Assembly: GCA_036003045.1 (NCBI GenBank)
Contig: DASYSS010000059.1
Coordinates: 1 to 64,000 of the forward strand
Direction: 5' to 3'
Source of the DNA: Gemmatimonadaceae bacterium
GTDB lineage: Bacteria > Gemmatimonadota > Gemmatimonadetes > Gemmatimonadales > Gemmatimonadaceae
DNA: 64,000 nucleotides
Shown: positions 37,070 to 45,723 of the stretch, in pieces
Numbering within the stretch: the first letter of the stretch is position 1
Layout of the letters: each line of letters begins with the position of its first letter
Program-made: the position numbers and the translations under genes
The notes under the pieces: generated by a model
Seen by the model: only the letters and a program-made list of their open reading frames with translations
Database searches by the model: none
What the model was told of the DNA's origin: nothing

Positions 37070-38773
37070 TCAGGGCGAGCCGGTATGTAGGCGAAGCGTC
37101 AGCACCATCACGTTCTCGGACCAACGGCTGATCGCGGCGTCGCCGTGTTCCTCGCCCAGCGACACGTGAAACGCCATCGGCTGTTGGAGCGAGGCGCCGC
37201 ACACGATGAAGGCGCCCGTGAAGTCGATCTCGCCTTGGCGATGCACCGCCCGCGTCAGCGTGTCGCCGAGGACGACCGTCTGGAGGGTCTCCATGTCCAC
37301 GTGCGCGCGCCTCGCAACGACGCCGGCCGTGTCGAGGACGCGAAGAATCGCGACTCCCTGCCCCTCGACGTAATTGTTGTTCGGACACTGCACCTTCAGC
37401 GCATCGCCGCGCGGATACATCTTGAGCACGTCGACACTGATGTCGGCGGCCGGGCTTCGTTCGTCAGACACCACCAAGGTATGCGGCACCGTTTGATTGA
37501 TGCCGCCCGACGCGAGCGTGCTGTCGGCCGCGACGACGCTGAACAATCCGCCGATCACCGGACGCGGCAAACGAAATAGTCCGGCGCTGTCCGTGACGAC
37601 GGTGTCCGACATTCCATTGAGCCAGACGCGCATTCCCGGCATGGGCCGGCCGTGCAGATCCACGACGACCCCGGTGATCGACGCGAGCCGCGGACGCCAG
37701 ATTGCTCCATCGGGCCACATGACTTGCCGCGCTTCCGCGCCCAGGACTTGATAGCCGAGTACGCGATAGCGGTGCCGGTCCCGCCTCGGCGGCAAGCTTC
37801 GCCGAATGCCGCTCGACATCTCGGTTTCGTCGGTCGCGATGATTGGAGAATGGATCGTCCACCGGACGATCATCGGCACGCCATTCGGCATGGATTGAAA
37901 CGAGATGCTGCCGCCGCTGCCGCCCTTCACCGGTTCGAGATTCGTGTACTCGAAATCGACGGTCCGAAGGTCGAGCGTTTTTTGGTCGAGCCACACCGTG
38001 CCACGGATCTCGACGAGGCTGTCGCGCTCCGGTGTCACCGGCTCGAACCCGATGCCGATTTCGGCGGGGTGCGCCTGATCGGCCGCCGACACGCGTAGAC
38101 AGTGCGCTCCGGCGAACGCCTGGTCGAGCAACACGGCTTCGTCGGGCGCGTAATAGTCGCGGTCTCCCCCGGCGCGTTCGCGCATGTAGCCTTCGGTCGC
38201 GAACACCGTCGCCGATCGGGCGGCGACGAACGGCTGATCGCCGACCAGCGTCTTGGACCAGATGCTGTCGTCCACGACGCGCCTGACCATCGGGTCGCGC
38301 TCGACCCTGAAGTACCGCAGCTGAAGGTTCGGGGGGTGGGCGTCGCGGGCCACGACCGCGGCGAGAAAGCCGCTGCGCGCCTGCTCCCAGAGCTGAAGCG
38401 CCTGGCTGTTGGCGTCGTCGCCGGGACACACTCGCCGCCCGGAGGTGGTGACGGCGGCGAGTTGCGATGCGATCGCGCGCATTTCCAGCTCGAGCTGCTC
38501 GTTTCCGGCCGGAACGGTCGCGTCGATCGGTCGATAGCCGATTCGCACGATGCGGATCTGCTTCGAGCCTGGGAATCGCGGAATGTCGAAGCGACCGTCG
38601 CCGCCGGCGATGCCGCGGGCGAGAAAGCGCCCTGACGAATCGGAGACCGTGACGACCGCTCCGGTGATCGGCTCGTGCGTCGAGCTGTCGGTGAGCGTCC
38701 CTCGCACTCGCTGGGCGAGGGCGGGAGTCGCGGCAACGGCCGAGAGGACGGCACCGACAAGGAGGCTACGCAC
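37070..38773 (-). CDS. exported protein with two carboxypeptidase-regulatory-like domains
   Basis: A 567-residue exported protein (signal peptide ending PALAQ). Residues about 22-100 form one Cna/carboxypeptidase-regulatory-like beta-sandwich (RVRGTLTDSSTHEPITGAVV, DGRFDIPRF). A second lies at about 365-445 (ITGVVVDLHGRPMPGMRVWL, DSAGLFRLPR). Between them is a mixed domain with three spaced cysteines and a beta region (RGTVWLDQKTLDLRTVDFEY). This arrangement is common in Gemmatimonadota and Bacteroidota surface proteins of unknown role. The start overlaps the end of the cysteine-desulfurase-like gene by 8 nt, so it is the last gene of a three-gene operon. Confidence 0.8.
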   Translation of the reverse strand: MRSLLVGAVLSAVAATPALAQRVRGTLTDSSTHEPITGAVVTVSDSSGRFLARGIAGGDGRFDIPRFPGSKQIRIVRIGYRPIDATVPAGNEQLELEMRAIASQLAAVTTSGRRVCPGDDANSQALQLWEQARSGFLAAVVARDAHPPNLQLRYFRVERDPMVRRVVDDSIWSKTLVGDQPFVAARSATVFATEGYMRERAGGDRDYYAPDEAVLLDQAFAGAHCLRVSAADQAHPAEIGIGFEPVTPERDSLVEIRGTVWLDQKTLDLRTVDFEYTNLEPVKGGSGGSISFQSMPNGVPMIVRWTIHSPIIATDETEMSSGIRRSLPPRRDRHRYRVLGYQVLGAEARQVMWPDGAIWRPRLASITGVVVDLHGRPMPGMRVWLNGMSDTVVTDSAGLFRLPRPVIGGLFSVVAADSTLASGGINQTVPHTLVVSDERSPAADISVDVLKMYPRGDALKVQCPNNNYVEGQGVAILRVLDTAGVVARRAHVDMETLQTVVLGDTLTRAVHRQGEIDFTGAFIVCGASLQQPMAFHVSLGEEHGDAAISRWSENVMVLTLRLHTGSP

Positions 38774-40037
38774 GACCGGCGGCGATCTGGTGGACGCCTT
38801 CGATCAAACGATCGATCTCCTCTTCGGTGGTGTAGCAGCTGCAGCCCGCGCGCACGAAGCCGCCGCCGTTTCCACCGACACCGTACCGGTCGGCGATCGT
38901 CGCGGCGTAGAAGTCGCCGTTCGACACGAACACGCCTCGCTGCGCGAGCTTGGTCGCGACGTGGTCGGTTGAACGCCCGCGCAGCGTGAACGACAGCGTC
39001 GGCGTGCGACCGCGGCCCGGCTCCGGCCCGTACAGCCTGACACCGTCGATGTCCGTGAGCGAATACCAGAGTTTCTCGAACAGCACGGAGTTGCGCGCTT
39101 CGAGCCCGCGCAGCGCCTGCACCACCCCGTCCCGACGAGACGCCGAGCGCACCGCGAGCGACGCGATGAAATCCACCGCCGCCCCCGCGCCGACGATGGC
39201 CTCGTGGTTCTGCGTGCCCGTCTCGAGTCGCTCGGGCGACTCCTGCGGCGCCGGATCGAGCCGCGGCGCGTCGAGCGCCTCGATCGCCGCGCGCTTGCCC
39301 CACAGCACGCCGATGTGCGGACCATAGAATTTGTACGCCGACATCCCGACGAAATCACAGTCGAAAAGCTTCACGTCGACCGCTTTGTGCGGCGCGTAGT
39401 GAACGGCGTCGACGAATATCCGCACGTTCGGCGCCGCGGCGCGCGCCATTTTCGAGGCCTGATTGAGGCCGTTCAACGTGCCCAACGCGTTCGAGGCGGC
39501 GAAGATGGCCACCACTTTCGTCCGCGGATTGAGCAAGCTTTGGTAGTGATTCCAGTCGAGCGTGCCGTCCTCGAGGCGCATCTGCGCCATGCGTACGGTG
39601 ACGCCGCGCTCCTTCTCGAGCGCTCGCCATGGGGCGACGTTGCCGTGGTGATCCAACTCGGTGAGAACGATCTCGTCACCCTTGCCGAGCTCCCGACCGA
39701 TCGCACGCGCAAGGTGGAAGGTGAGCGTGGTCATGTTCTGACCGAACACGATCTCGTCGGGGCGGCCGAAGACGAAATCCGCGAGCGCCGCCCGCGCGCG
39801 CGCGATCAGATCGTCGGTCTCCTGGCTCGACGGGTAGAGCCAGTGCGTATTGGCGTTGTGGTGGAAGAGATAGTCATCCATCGCCGCCACGACGGAGCGC
39901 GGGACCTGGGTGCCGCCCGGGCCGTCGAAATACGCAACCGGGTATCCGGCGTGCGTGCGCTCCAACGCCGGAAAGTGCGAACGAATCTCGTCGACGCCGA
40001 CAGTCCAATTCGGGTCCAGCCCGGCAACGATCGTCAT
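38766..40037 (-). CDS. cysteine desulfurase-like aminotransferase class V (VC1184-type)
   Basis: A 423-residue PLP-dependent fold-type I enzyme. K236 in MSAYKFYGPHIG should bind PLP, D210 (IFVDAVHY) the pyridine nitrogen, and H130/H131 (ELDHHGN) stack on the ring. The sequence matches the VC1184-like branch of cysteine-desulfurase-like proteins, in FDGPGGTQVPRSVV and NANTHWLYPSS among other blocks. No NifS/SufS-type catalytic cysteine loop can be placed with confidence, so desulfurase activity is not assured. It overlaps the dehydrogenase gene upstream (ATGA, 40034-40037) and the following gene, so all three are one operon. Confidence 0.85.
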   Translation of the reverse strand: MTIVAGLDPNWTVGVDEIRSHFPALERTHAGYPVAYFDGPGGTQVPRSVVAAMDDYLFHHNANTHWLYPSSQETDDLIARARAALADFVFGRPDEIVFGQNMTTLTFHLARAIGRELGKGDEIVLTELDHHGNVAPWRALEKERGVTVRMAQMRLEDGTLDWNHYQSLLNPRTKVVAIFAASNALGTLNGLNQASKMARAAAPNVRIFVDAVHYAPHKAVDVKLFDCDFVGMSAYKFYGPHIGVLWGKRAAIEALDAPRLDPAPQESPERLETGTQNHEAIVGAGAAVDFIASLAVRSASRRDGVVQALRGLEARNSVLFEKLWYSLTDIDGVRLYGPEPGRGRTPTLSFTLRGRSTDHVATKLAQRGVFVSNGDFYAATIADRYGVGGNGGGFVRAGCSCYTTEEEIDRLIEGVHQIAAGRA

Positions 40038-40921
40038 GCGATCTCCACCCCGGCCCACTGCTCGACCATTTTCACGGCCTCCACGTGGTCGGCGACTTCC
40101 CCGAATTCGCCGCGCGCGATCCGAAACAGATCGGCTGTCAATTGAAGAATAGGCGCCGGCACGCGCGTCTCGCGTGCGACCTCGGCGGCGATGCCGACGT
40201 CCTTCTCGAGGAGCGCCAGCCGGAACGTGCGGGGAAACTTGCGTGTGATCACGCGCTCGGGAATCAGGTTCATCGACGCGTTGGACCGGCCGCTCGAAGC
40301 GTTGATCACGTCCAGCGCGACCTTCGGGTCGACGCCCATCTTCACCAGCGCGGCGAGTCCCTCGGCGGCAGCCAGAATGTGCGTGGCGAGAAAGGCATTG
40401 TTGACGGCCTTGACGGCGTCGCCGGCCCCGACCTCGCCGCAGTGCACGATTTTCTGGCCGAACGTTTCCAGCACGGGTCGGGCCCGCTCGAGGACCGCGG
40501 CGTCGCCGCCGACCATGATCGTGAGCGTCCCCTTCTCCGCTCCGGTCGTGCCGCCGCTCACGGGCGCGTCGATGTAGCCGACATTCCTTTCCGCGAGGCG
40601 ATCGCGAATCCCGCGCGACGTGGCGGGGTCGCCGGACGTACAATCGATCAGCGTGGCTCCGTCCCCGAGGCCGGCCATCAGGCCGTCGGGGCCATCGAGC
40701 AAGCTGGCGACGTCTCGCGAGGTCGGCATGCAGGTGACAACGACGTCCGCGTCACGCGCCGCGTCCGAGGGAGTGGCTGCGTGCCGAGCGCCGAACTCCT
40801 TCGCGAAATCGGCGGCGCGCGACGCCGTGCGATTCCATACGGTCAACGGGAGTCCCGAGGCGGCGATCCTCGCGGCCATCGGCCGCCCGATGGCGCCGAG
40901 TCCCAAAAAGGCGATTTGCAT
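40034..40921 (-). CDS. 3-hydroxyisobutyrate dehydrogenase-family NAD(P) oxidoreductase
   Basis: A 295-residue beta-hydroxyacid dehydrogenase. The Rossmann glycine motif is GLGAIGRPMA (7-16), the substrate-binding loop DAPVSGGTTGAEKGTLTIM starts at 118, and the catalytic lysine is K171 in GDAVKAVNN. The family oxidises 3-hydroxyisobutyrate, tartronate semialdehyde (GarR), glyoxylate/succinic semialdehyde and similar; which is used here cannot be told. It is the first gene of a three-gene operon with a PLP enzyme, perhaps pairing an amino acid with its hydroxyacid. It is divergent from a copper-chaperone-like gene with only 34 bp between starts. Confidence 0.9.
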   Translation of the reverse strand: MQIAFLGLGAIGRPMAARIAASGLPLTVWNRTASRAADFAKEFGARHAATPSDAARDADVVVTCMPTSRDVASLLDGPDGLMAGLGDGATLIDCTSGDPATSRGIRDRLAERNVGYIDAPVSGGTTGAEKGTLTIMVGGDAAVLERARPVLETFGQKIVHCGEVGAGDAVKAVNNAFLATHILAAAEGLAALVKMGVDPKVALDVINASSGRSNASMNLIPERVITRKFPRTFRLALLEKDVGIAAEVARETRVPAPILQLTADLFRIARGEFGEVADHVEAVKMVEQWAGVEIA

Positions 40922-40955
40922 GCGCCAGAACTTATCATCGGCCTATCTTTCCCGC

Positions 40956-41186
40956 ATGATCACGACCGTGACCGTCGATGGGATGACGTGCCAGCACTGC
41001 GTGCGGGCCGTGTTCACCGCCCTGGCCGCGGTTCCCGGAATCGATAGGGCCGAAGTTTCCATCGGGTCCGCCGTCGTCGAGCACGACGGCACCGTCACAG
41101 TCGAGCAGCTGCGCGATGCGATCGCGGTCGCGGGATATGTGGTGAGAGACGGGAGAACGAACCGCCGAGTCCTGCCGCTCGTTTGA
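40956..41186 (+). CDS. HMA-domain metal-binding protein (CopZ-like)
   Basis: A 76-residue single heavy-metal-associated domain, with ferredoxin-like fold and the metal site C12xxC15 in VDGMTCQHCV. Such proteins carry Cu(I) to P-type ATPases or act as buffers. Unusually, no copper ATPase or Cu regulator is nearby. A second HMA protein is at 43612. No Shine-Dalgarno is evident, and the 34-bp gap to the divergent dehydrogenase leaves almost no room for a promoter, so regulation is unclear. Confidence 0.85.
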   Translation: MITTVTVDGMTCQHCVRAVFTALAAVPGIDRAEVSIGSAVVEHDGTVTVEQLRDAIAVAGYVVRDGRTNRRVLPLV

Positions 41187-41237
41187 GAGCGGGCGTGCAC
41201 TAAGGGGATCACTGTGCGGGTGGCACTCTAGTTGTCA

Positions 41238-41298
41238 GCGTCAGCGACAGCGCCAGGTGAGTGCGCAGTCCCCTGTCGCTATCGACTGTCGCTGACGC
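41238..41298. repeat. inverted repeat upstream of mgtE
   Basis: GCGTCAGCGACAG (41238-41250) and its exact complement CTGTCGCTGACGC (41286-41298) flank a 35-nt spacer. This could form a long hairpin in an mgtE leader. Related words occur at 33143-33176. It has no T-run. Confidence 0.5.
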
Positions 41299-41430
41299 CA
41301 ACACGATTTCGTTATGCGCGAAGATCTCATTTAGTGCGCGTCAACAAAGCCCAGAGGGTTGTAAAGGCCCGGGGGCTTTGCCTATGTTGCCTCCGCCGAA
41401 CTCGGTGAGGACCCAAAGCGGAGAGTGGCC

Positions 41431-42927
41431 ATGACGCCACCGCAGAGAAACCCAGAGGACCGGCCGGTCGCGGCGCTCCTCGCGCCCGACATCGTCGCGC
41501 TCCTCGTCGAATCGCCGGCGGACATCGCGGCGGAGACGGAGGAGATCCACCCCGCGGATCTCGCCGACGTCGCGGACGCGCTCGACCGCGACCAGTTGCA
41601 GAAATTCCTCGCCGCGCTTGGGGCGTCGCGCGCCGCGGACGTGCTCGAGTACATGGACGAGGAGGTGAGGACAGAGTTCCTCGAGGGCATCACTCCGCGC
41701 CAGGCCGCCGAGCTCGTCACGCAGATGACGCCGGACGACCGCGCCGACGCGCTCGAGGAGATCGACGAAGAGCACGTCGAGGAAATCCTCTCCGAGATTC
41801 CGAAGGAAGCGCGTCAGGAGACGGAACGGCTCCTCTCGTACGAGCCGGACACCGCCGGCGGCCTGATGACGACCGAGTTTGTCTCGGTGTCCGCCGATGC
41901 GACGGTCGAGAAGACGCTCGAGCTGGTGCGCGCGGTCGCCCGCTCGGGCCGGAAAGAGGCGATGTACGCGATCTACACGACCGACGAAAACGGACGGGTC
42001 GTCGGCGTGATCTCGCTGCGCGAGCTATTGGCCGCGCCGACGGGCGCCAAGATCGGCGACATGGCCTGGAGCGAAGTCCAGAGCGTCCGCTCGAGCGCCG
42101 ACCGAGAAGAAGTCGCGACGGTGATCGCGGACTACGATCTCGTCGCCGTGCCGGTCGTCAGCGAATCCGGGCACATGCTCGGCGTGATCACGGTCGACGA
42201 CGTCATCGACGCGATCCAGGAAGAGCAGACGGAGGACGTCCAGAAGTTCGGCGGTATGGAGGCTCTCGACGAGCCGTACATGCAGATCGGACTCGTGGCG
42301 ATGATCAAGAAGCGGGCGGGATGGCTGAGCGTCCTGCTCATCAGCGAGATGCTGACCACGACCGCGATGCAGCACTTCGACATCGAGCTCCAAAAAGTCG
42401 CGGTGCTCGCGCTCTTCGTCCCGCTGGTCATGAGCTCGGGGGGCAACTCCGGCTCGCAAGCGACGTCGCTCGTGACACGCGCCATGGCCCTGCAAGAGAT
42501 CGAGCTCAAGGACTGGTGGCGCGTCGCGGCTCGCGAGCTGCCGTCGGGGCTGAGCTTGGGCGCGATCCTCGGCGTGATCGGGGTAATTCGAATCTCGGTC
42601 TGGCAGCAAATGAAGGTGCACTATCCATCGTTCCCGGTCGGCTACGACTACAACCTCTGCAGAATCCCCGCCACGTCAGGTGCGTGCCCCGCGGCGCAGA
42701 TCATCCCTCATTCGTGGATGCTCGTCGCGTTGACCGTCGGACTCTCGCTCGTCGGCATCGTGACGTTCGGCTCCCTCGCGGGCTCGATGCTTCCGTTCGT
42801 TCTGAGACGGTTGGGCTTCGACCCGGCCAGTGCCTCAGCGCCCTTCGTCGCGACCCTCGTGGACGTCACGGGACTCAGTATCTACTTCCTGGTCGCCTTG
42901 ATCGTCCTTCATGGAACGCTGTTGTAG
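41431..42927 (+). CDS. mgtE: MgtE-family magnesium transporter
   Basis: A 498-residue protein with the full MgtE layout. There is an acidic helical N domain (about 20-125, with HPADLADVADAL), two CBS domains (about 130-255, TTEFVSVSADATVEKTLELV and GVITVDDVIDAI), a connecting helix, and five transmembrane helices (about 290-498). The pore region contains PLVMSSGGNSGSQ, the family signature. MgtE is a Mg2+ channel gated by Mg2+ binding to the cytosolic domains. A GGAG 7 nt before ATG 41431 favours this start over GTG 41425. The inverted repeat at 41238-41298 may lie in its leader. Confidence 0.93.
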   Translation: MTPPQRNPEDRPVAALLAPDIVALLVESPADIAAETEEIHPADLADVADALDRDQLQKFLAALGASRAADVLEYMDEEVRTEFLEGITPRQAAELVTQMTPDDRADALEEIDEEHVEEILSEIPKEARQETERLLSYEPDTAGGLMTTEFVSVSADATVEKTLELVRAVARSGRKEAMYAIYTTDENGRVVGVISLRELLAAPTGAKIGDMAWSEVQSVRSSADREEVATVIADYDLVAVPVVSESGHMLGVITVDDVIDAIQEEQTEDVQKFGGMEALDEPYMQIGLVAMIKKRAGWLSVLLISEMLTTTAMQHFDIELQKVAVLALFVPLVMSSGGNSGSQATSLVTRAMALQEIELKDWWRVAARELPSGLSLGAILGVIGVIRISVWQQMKVHYPSFPVGYDYNLCRIPATSGACPAAQIIPHSWMLVALTVGLSLVGIVTFGSLAGSMLPFVLRRLGFDPASASAPFVATLVDVTGLSIYFLVALIVLHGTLL

Positions 42928-43093
42928 GAGAACTGGCGGAGAACTGGCGGACAGTCAATTTTTTTCCATCTGGACACACTCACCGTACTACCATATGGTG
43001 TTTGTGGCGCCCCATCACCGAAATCGGGTGCCCGTCGGCTCTCCCGGATAGATCTCGATTCAGATGGTCACCCACGCCCTCATGGAGGTCCAG

Positions 43094-43483
43094 ATGGTCA
43101 AGCGTGTCGCGATGATCTTCGGCGTCGTCTTCATTCTCGTCGGGCTGCTCGGATTCGCGTATCCCGGTGGAATGTCGATGGGCGTGACGAGCCCCGGATT
43201 GATTCTCGGTATTTTCCCGGTGAACCTGCTCCACAACGTGGTTCACATCCTGTTCGGCATCTGGGGCCTCATGGCGGCGCGCGCGTACGCCTCGGCGCAG
43301 ACCTTCTGCAAGCTGGGCGGATTCATCTATCTCTGTCTGGCGCTCCTCGGGCTCGTCGTTCCGACGACGTTCGGCCTGATCCCGATCGGCGGCAACGACG
43401 TTTTCCTGCACACCGTGCTCGGCGTGCTGCTCGTGTGGGTCGGCTATGTCTCGAAGGACGAGACCGCGGCCGCGACGGCGTGA
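43094..43483 (+). CDS. DUF4383 membrane protein
   Basis: A 129-residue protein with four transmembrane helices and the DUF4383 pattern: LVGLLGFAYPGG after helix 1, NLLHNVVHILFGIWGL in helix 2, and NDVFLHTVLGVLLVWVGYV at the end. The function of the family is unknown. The start at 43094 is preferred because GGAGG lies 5 nt upstream; an ATG 30 nt earlier adds only a polar extension. An array of short repeats follows directly after the stop. Confidence 0.85.
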   Translation: MVKRVAMIFGVVFILVGLLGFAYPGGMSMGVTSPGLILGIFPVNLLHNVVHILFGIWGLMAARAYASAQTFCKLGGFIYLCLALLGLVVPTTFGLIPIGGNDVFLHTVLGVLLVWVGYVSKDETAAATA

Positions 43484-43488
43484 ACGCT

Positions 43489-43610
43489 GGGTGGACGGGT
43501 GGACGGGTGGACGGCAACTGCCTTGTCCACCTGTTTCATTTTACGAAGAGAGAAAGCCGCGCTGCTATTGTGTTTCCGGTCCACCCGTCCACCCGTCCAC
43601 CTGTCCACCC
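43489..43610. repeat. inverted arrays of GTGGACGG / CCGTCCAC
   Basis: Three tandem copies of GGTGGACGG (43491-43514) face three to four copies of the complement (CCACCCGT, 43580-43610), with about 65 bp between. The right array ends one base before the ATG of the HMA gene. A shorter match is at 22682-22699. The arms could pair as a long hairpin. Confidence 0.55.
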
Positions 43611-43611
43611 G

Positions 43612-43824
43612 ATGATGGAACACCTCCACCTGACCATCGAAGGCATGTCGTGCGCGCACTGCCTGCACGCCGTGCGCGGACGACTCGAGAAGACGCCGGG
43701 CGTGCAAGTGAAATCGGTGCAAATCGGCTCGGCGGTGCTCGACTACGACCCGAGCAAGACCAGCGTCGACGACATCGAAGAGGCGATCGCGGACGAGGGC
43801 TACACCGCGTACGTCGCCGGGTGA
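43612..43824 (+). CDS. HMA-domain metal-binding protein (CopZ-like)
   Basis: A 70-residue heavy-metal-associated domain with C14xxC17 in IEGMSCAHCL and the usual fold (VKSVQIGSAVLDYD, DDIEEAIADEGY). It is a paralogue of the protein at 40956 with limited identity. Its translation start (ATG 43612 or 43615) lies right next to the repeat array at 43489-43610 and has no Shine-Dalgarno, so it may be read from the array or translated weakly. No metal ATPase gene is nearby. The stop lies 1 bp from the end of the convergent methyltransferase gene. Confidence 0.85.
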   Translation: MMEHLHLTIEGMSCAHCLHAVRGRLEKTPGVQVKSVQIGSAVLDYDPSKTSVDDIEEAIADEGYTAYVAG

Positions 43825-43825
43825 T

Positions 43826-44614
43826 TCAGCCCGGTCGTCTCAGCCGCACCTGAAGGAAGTCGGCGACGACGCGCGCTCTCGCGAGACGCGGCCGCGCGCG
43901 AATCGCGTCGTCGCTCGCGTACGGCTCGCAGAGCCGCTCGATCGAGAACCCGGTGTCGAGCGCGAGATTCAGCCAGCCGGATAGCGTGCGGGTGAACCGC
44001 GGCGTCTTGAACGGCTCGAGCCCCGCCTTCACCTCCGGCGGCGCGGAGCTGAAGAGCCATTGCTCGACCCGCCCGTCCACCTTTCCCCAGTAGTCGCCCA
44101 CCTCGACGCCGATCTTCACACCATGTTCGTCGCGCACCGTGCGACGAAAGGGCGTGTCGAAGCAGGGGTGGGAGATCGAGAACTGAAAGAATCCGCCGTG
44201 ACGAATGACCCGGAACGCTTCTTCGAGCACGCGCTCGGTCTCCGGAATGTCCATGAGCGACATGAACGCGGTCGCCGCGTCGAAGGTCGAGTCTTCGAAC
44301 GGCAGCTCGACGGCGCTCGCGATCCGATACTCGATTCCCCGCGGCTCCTCGCGCTCGGCCGCGATCGCGTGGCCGATGAACCGGTCCGCGATGTCGATCC
44401 CGACGACCCGCGCGCCGCGATCGGCGAGCAGGCGCGTGTTGTAGCCTTCGCCGCAACCGATGTCGAGCACTCTCAGCCCTGCGATGTTCGGAAGCATCGC
44501 GAAGAACGCCGGGCTGTTGACGAAGTCGCGGTAGATGTCGTAGCCGGCTCGCGCCAGCTGAGTCCAGGTATCGGCGTTGCCGTTCCAGTACTCGCCCACT
44601 TCCCTATGATCCAC
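43826..44614 (-). CDS. class I SAM-dependent methyltransferase
   Basis: A 262-residue protein of the UbiE/Methyltransf_11 type. Motif I is VLDIGCGEGYNTRL (49-62), followed by VVGIDIAD (70-77). Motif II is around SAVELPFEDSTFDAATAFMS. The C-terminal part, with FSISHPCFDTPF and VEVGDYWGK, is typical of a branch of small-molecule methyltransferases. The acceptor is unknown. It is convergent with the HMA gene and stands alone. Confidence 0.82.
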   Translation of the reverse strand: MDHREVGEYWNGNADTWTQLARAGYDIYRDFVNSPAFFAMLPNIAGLRVLDIGCGEGYNTRLLADRGARVVGIDIADRFIGHAIAAEREEPRGIEYRIASAVELPFEDSTFDAATAFMSLMDIPETERVLEEAFRVIRHGGFFQFSISHPCFDTPFRRTVRDEHGVKIGVEVGDYWGKVDGRVEQWLFSSAPPEVKAGLEPFKTPRFTRTLSGWLNLALDTGFSIERLCEPYASDDAIRARPRLARARVVADFLQVRLRRPG

Positions 44615-44864
44615 GGCGGCGGCTCCGGTGGAGTAAAGCCCTCTTCAAACTCAATCTCGGCGCGTTTCCGTCACTGCGAATCGCAGGCTCGTCGGCAGGA
44701 TTGTGGATGGAGGACAAAAAAGCACAATCGCGGATGCGCGCGGATGATCTGGGATTTGAATTGCGATGGTGTCGGGGGCAATGGATCGGTCGCGGCTTAC
44801 GGGAGCGCTCGGCTTGATGCTGTGGCCGTTGCCGTAGGATTTGCTGTAGGCGGCGGCTTTGGCC
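44615..44864. other. intergenic region, 250 bp
   Basis: No gene is seen. Near 44730-44755 is CGCGGATGCGCGCGGATGAT, a weak match to the core of the dispersed palindromic repeat (perhaps a decayed sixth copy). Confidence 0.3.
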
Positions 44865-45581
44865 CTATCGCTTCAGCGCCTGCTCGATCGCCGGCGCAGT
44901 TAGCCTGGCCATCAATGCGTAGCCGGCGTTGTTCGGATGCACTCCGTCGCCGCTCAACTCGACCCTCATCCCCCCATGCCCATCGTTCATCGCCGAGTGC
45001 AGGTCCAAGTACACCGCTCCGGCCGACGCGGCGTACTGTTTCAGCCATGCGTTCAACGCGATGATCTTCGGCGCGGGCTCCATTCCTTTCTTCCACGGAT
45101 AGTCGGCGGCGGGAAGGATTGAGACAAGCACGACGCGAATTCCGTTCGCTTTCGCGAGCTCAGTCATCGACGTGAGATTGTCTTCGATCATCTCGAGTGT
45201 CGAGGGGCCGGTGTTACCCGCGATGTCGTTCGTGCCGCCGAGAATTACGACGGCCTTTGGCTTGAGCGCGATCACGTCCTGGCGAAAGCGTACGAGCATC
45301 TGCGGCGTCGTCTGTCCGCTGATCCCGCGTCCGACGTACGGCTTTCCGGGAAACAGCGAATCGAAGAACGGTGCCCACCCTTGGGTGATCGAGTTGCCCA
45401 TGAACACGACCCGCTGCTCGCCCGGCTTCGGGGGCCCAAGTTGAGCGTTCGCGCTCTGGTATCGCGCTAGAGCGGCCCAATCGGTTGGCGAGGGCTGCGC
45501 GTCGGTAGGCGACAGCGCGGCAAATAGCAGGGCGAACCCGGCGATGACCTCTGAGAAACGCGGAGGACGCTTGGTGGGCAT
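44865..45581 (-). CDS. secreted SGNH/GDSL-family hydrolase
   Basis: A 238-residue exported esterase/lipase of the SGNH type. The blocks are GNSITQG (62-68, catalytic S64 and block I), GISGQTT (block II Gly), GGTND (block III Asn) and SGDGVHPNNAGY (block V Asp and His). A signal sequence at 11-28 ends TDAQP. It resembles bacterial acetylxylan- or acyl-hydrolases; the substrate is unknown. ATG 45581 is chosen since the signal peptide follows directly. It is divergent from cysteine synthase with 142 bp between starts. Confidence 0.88.
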   Translation of the reverse strand: MPTKRPPRFSEVIAGFALLFAALSPTDAQPSPTDWAALARYQSANAQLGPPKPGEQRVVFMGNSITQGWAPFFDSLFPGKPYVGRGISGQTTPQMLVRFRQDVIALKPKAVVILGGTNDIAGNTGPSTLEMIEDNLTSMTELAKANGIRVVLVSILPAADYPWKKGMEPAPKIIALNAWLKQYAASAGAVYLDLHSAMNDGHGGMRVELSGDGVHPNNAGYALMARLTAPAIEQALKR

Positions 45582-45723
45582 GGGCGTTTGAGTGTCGACC
45601 GGGCCCAAGGTGATCGCCGCCGGGCCGCGGCGCAAATCGGCCGCGTTCGCCTCGTGTTGCTCAGGTCGCCCGCGCTTGGCACCCTCGACAGATTTCCTTC
45701 TCTCTCAGAACCAGGTTCGTCCG

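Noticed and set aside
43489-43610. Short tandem repeats as CRISPR
   Set aside because: The 8-9 bp units have no spacers and face each other in inverted order.
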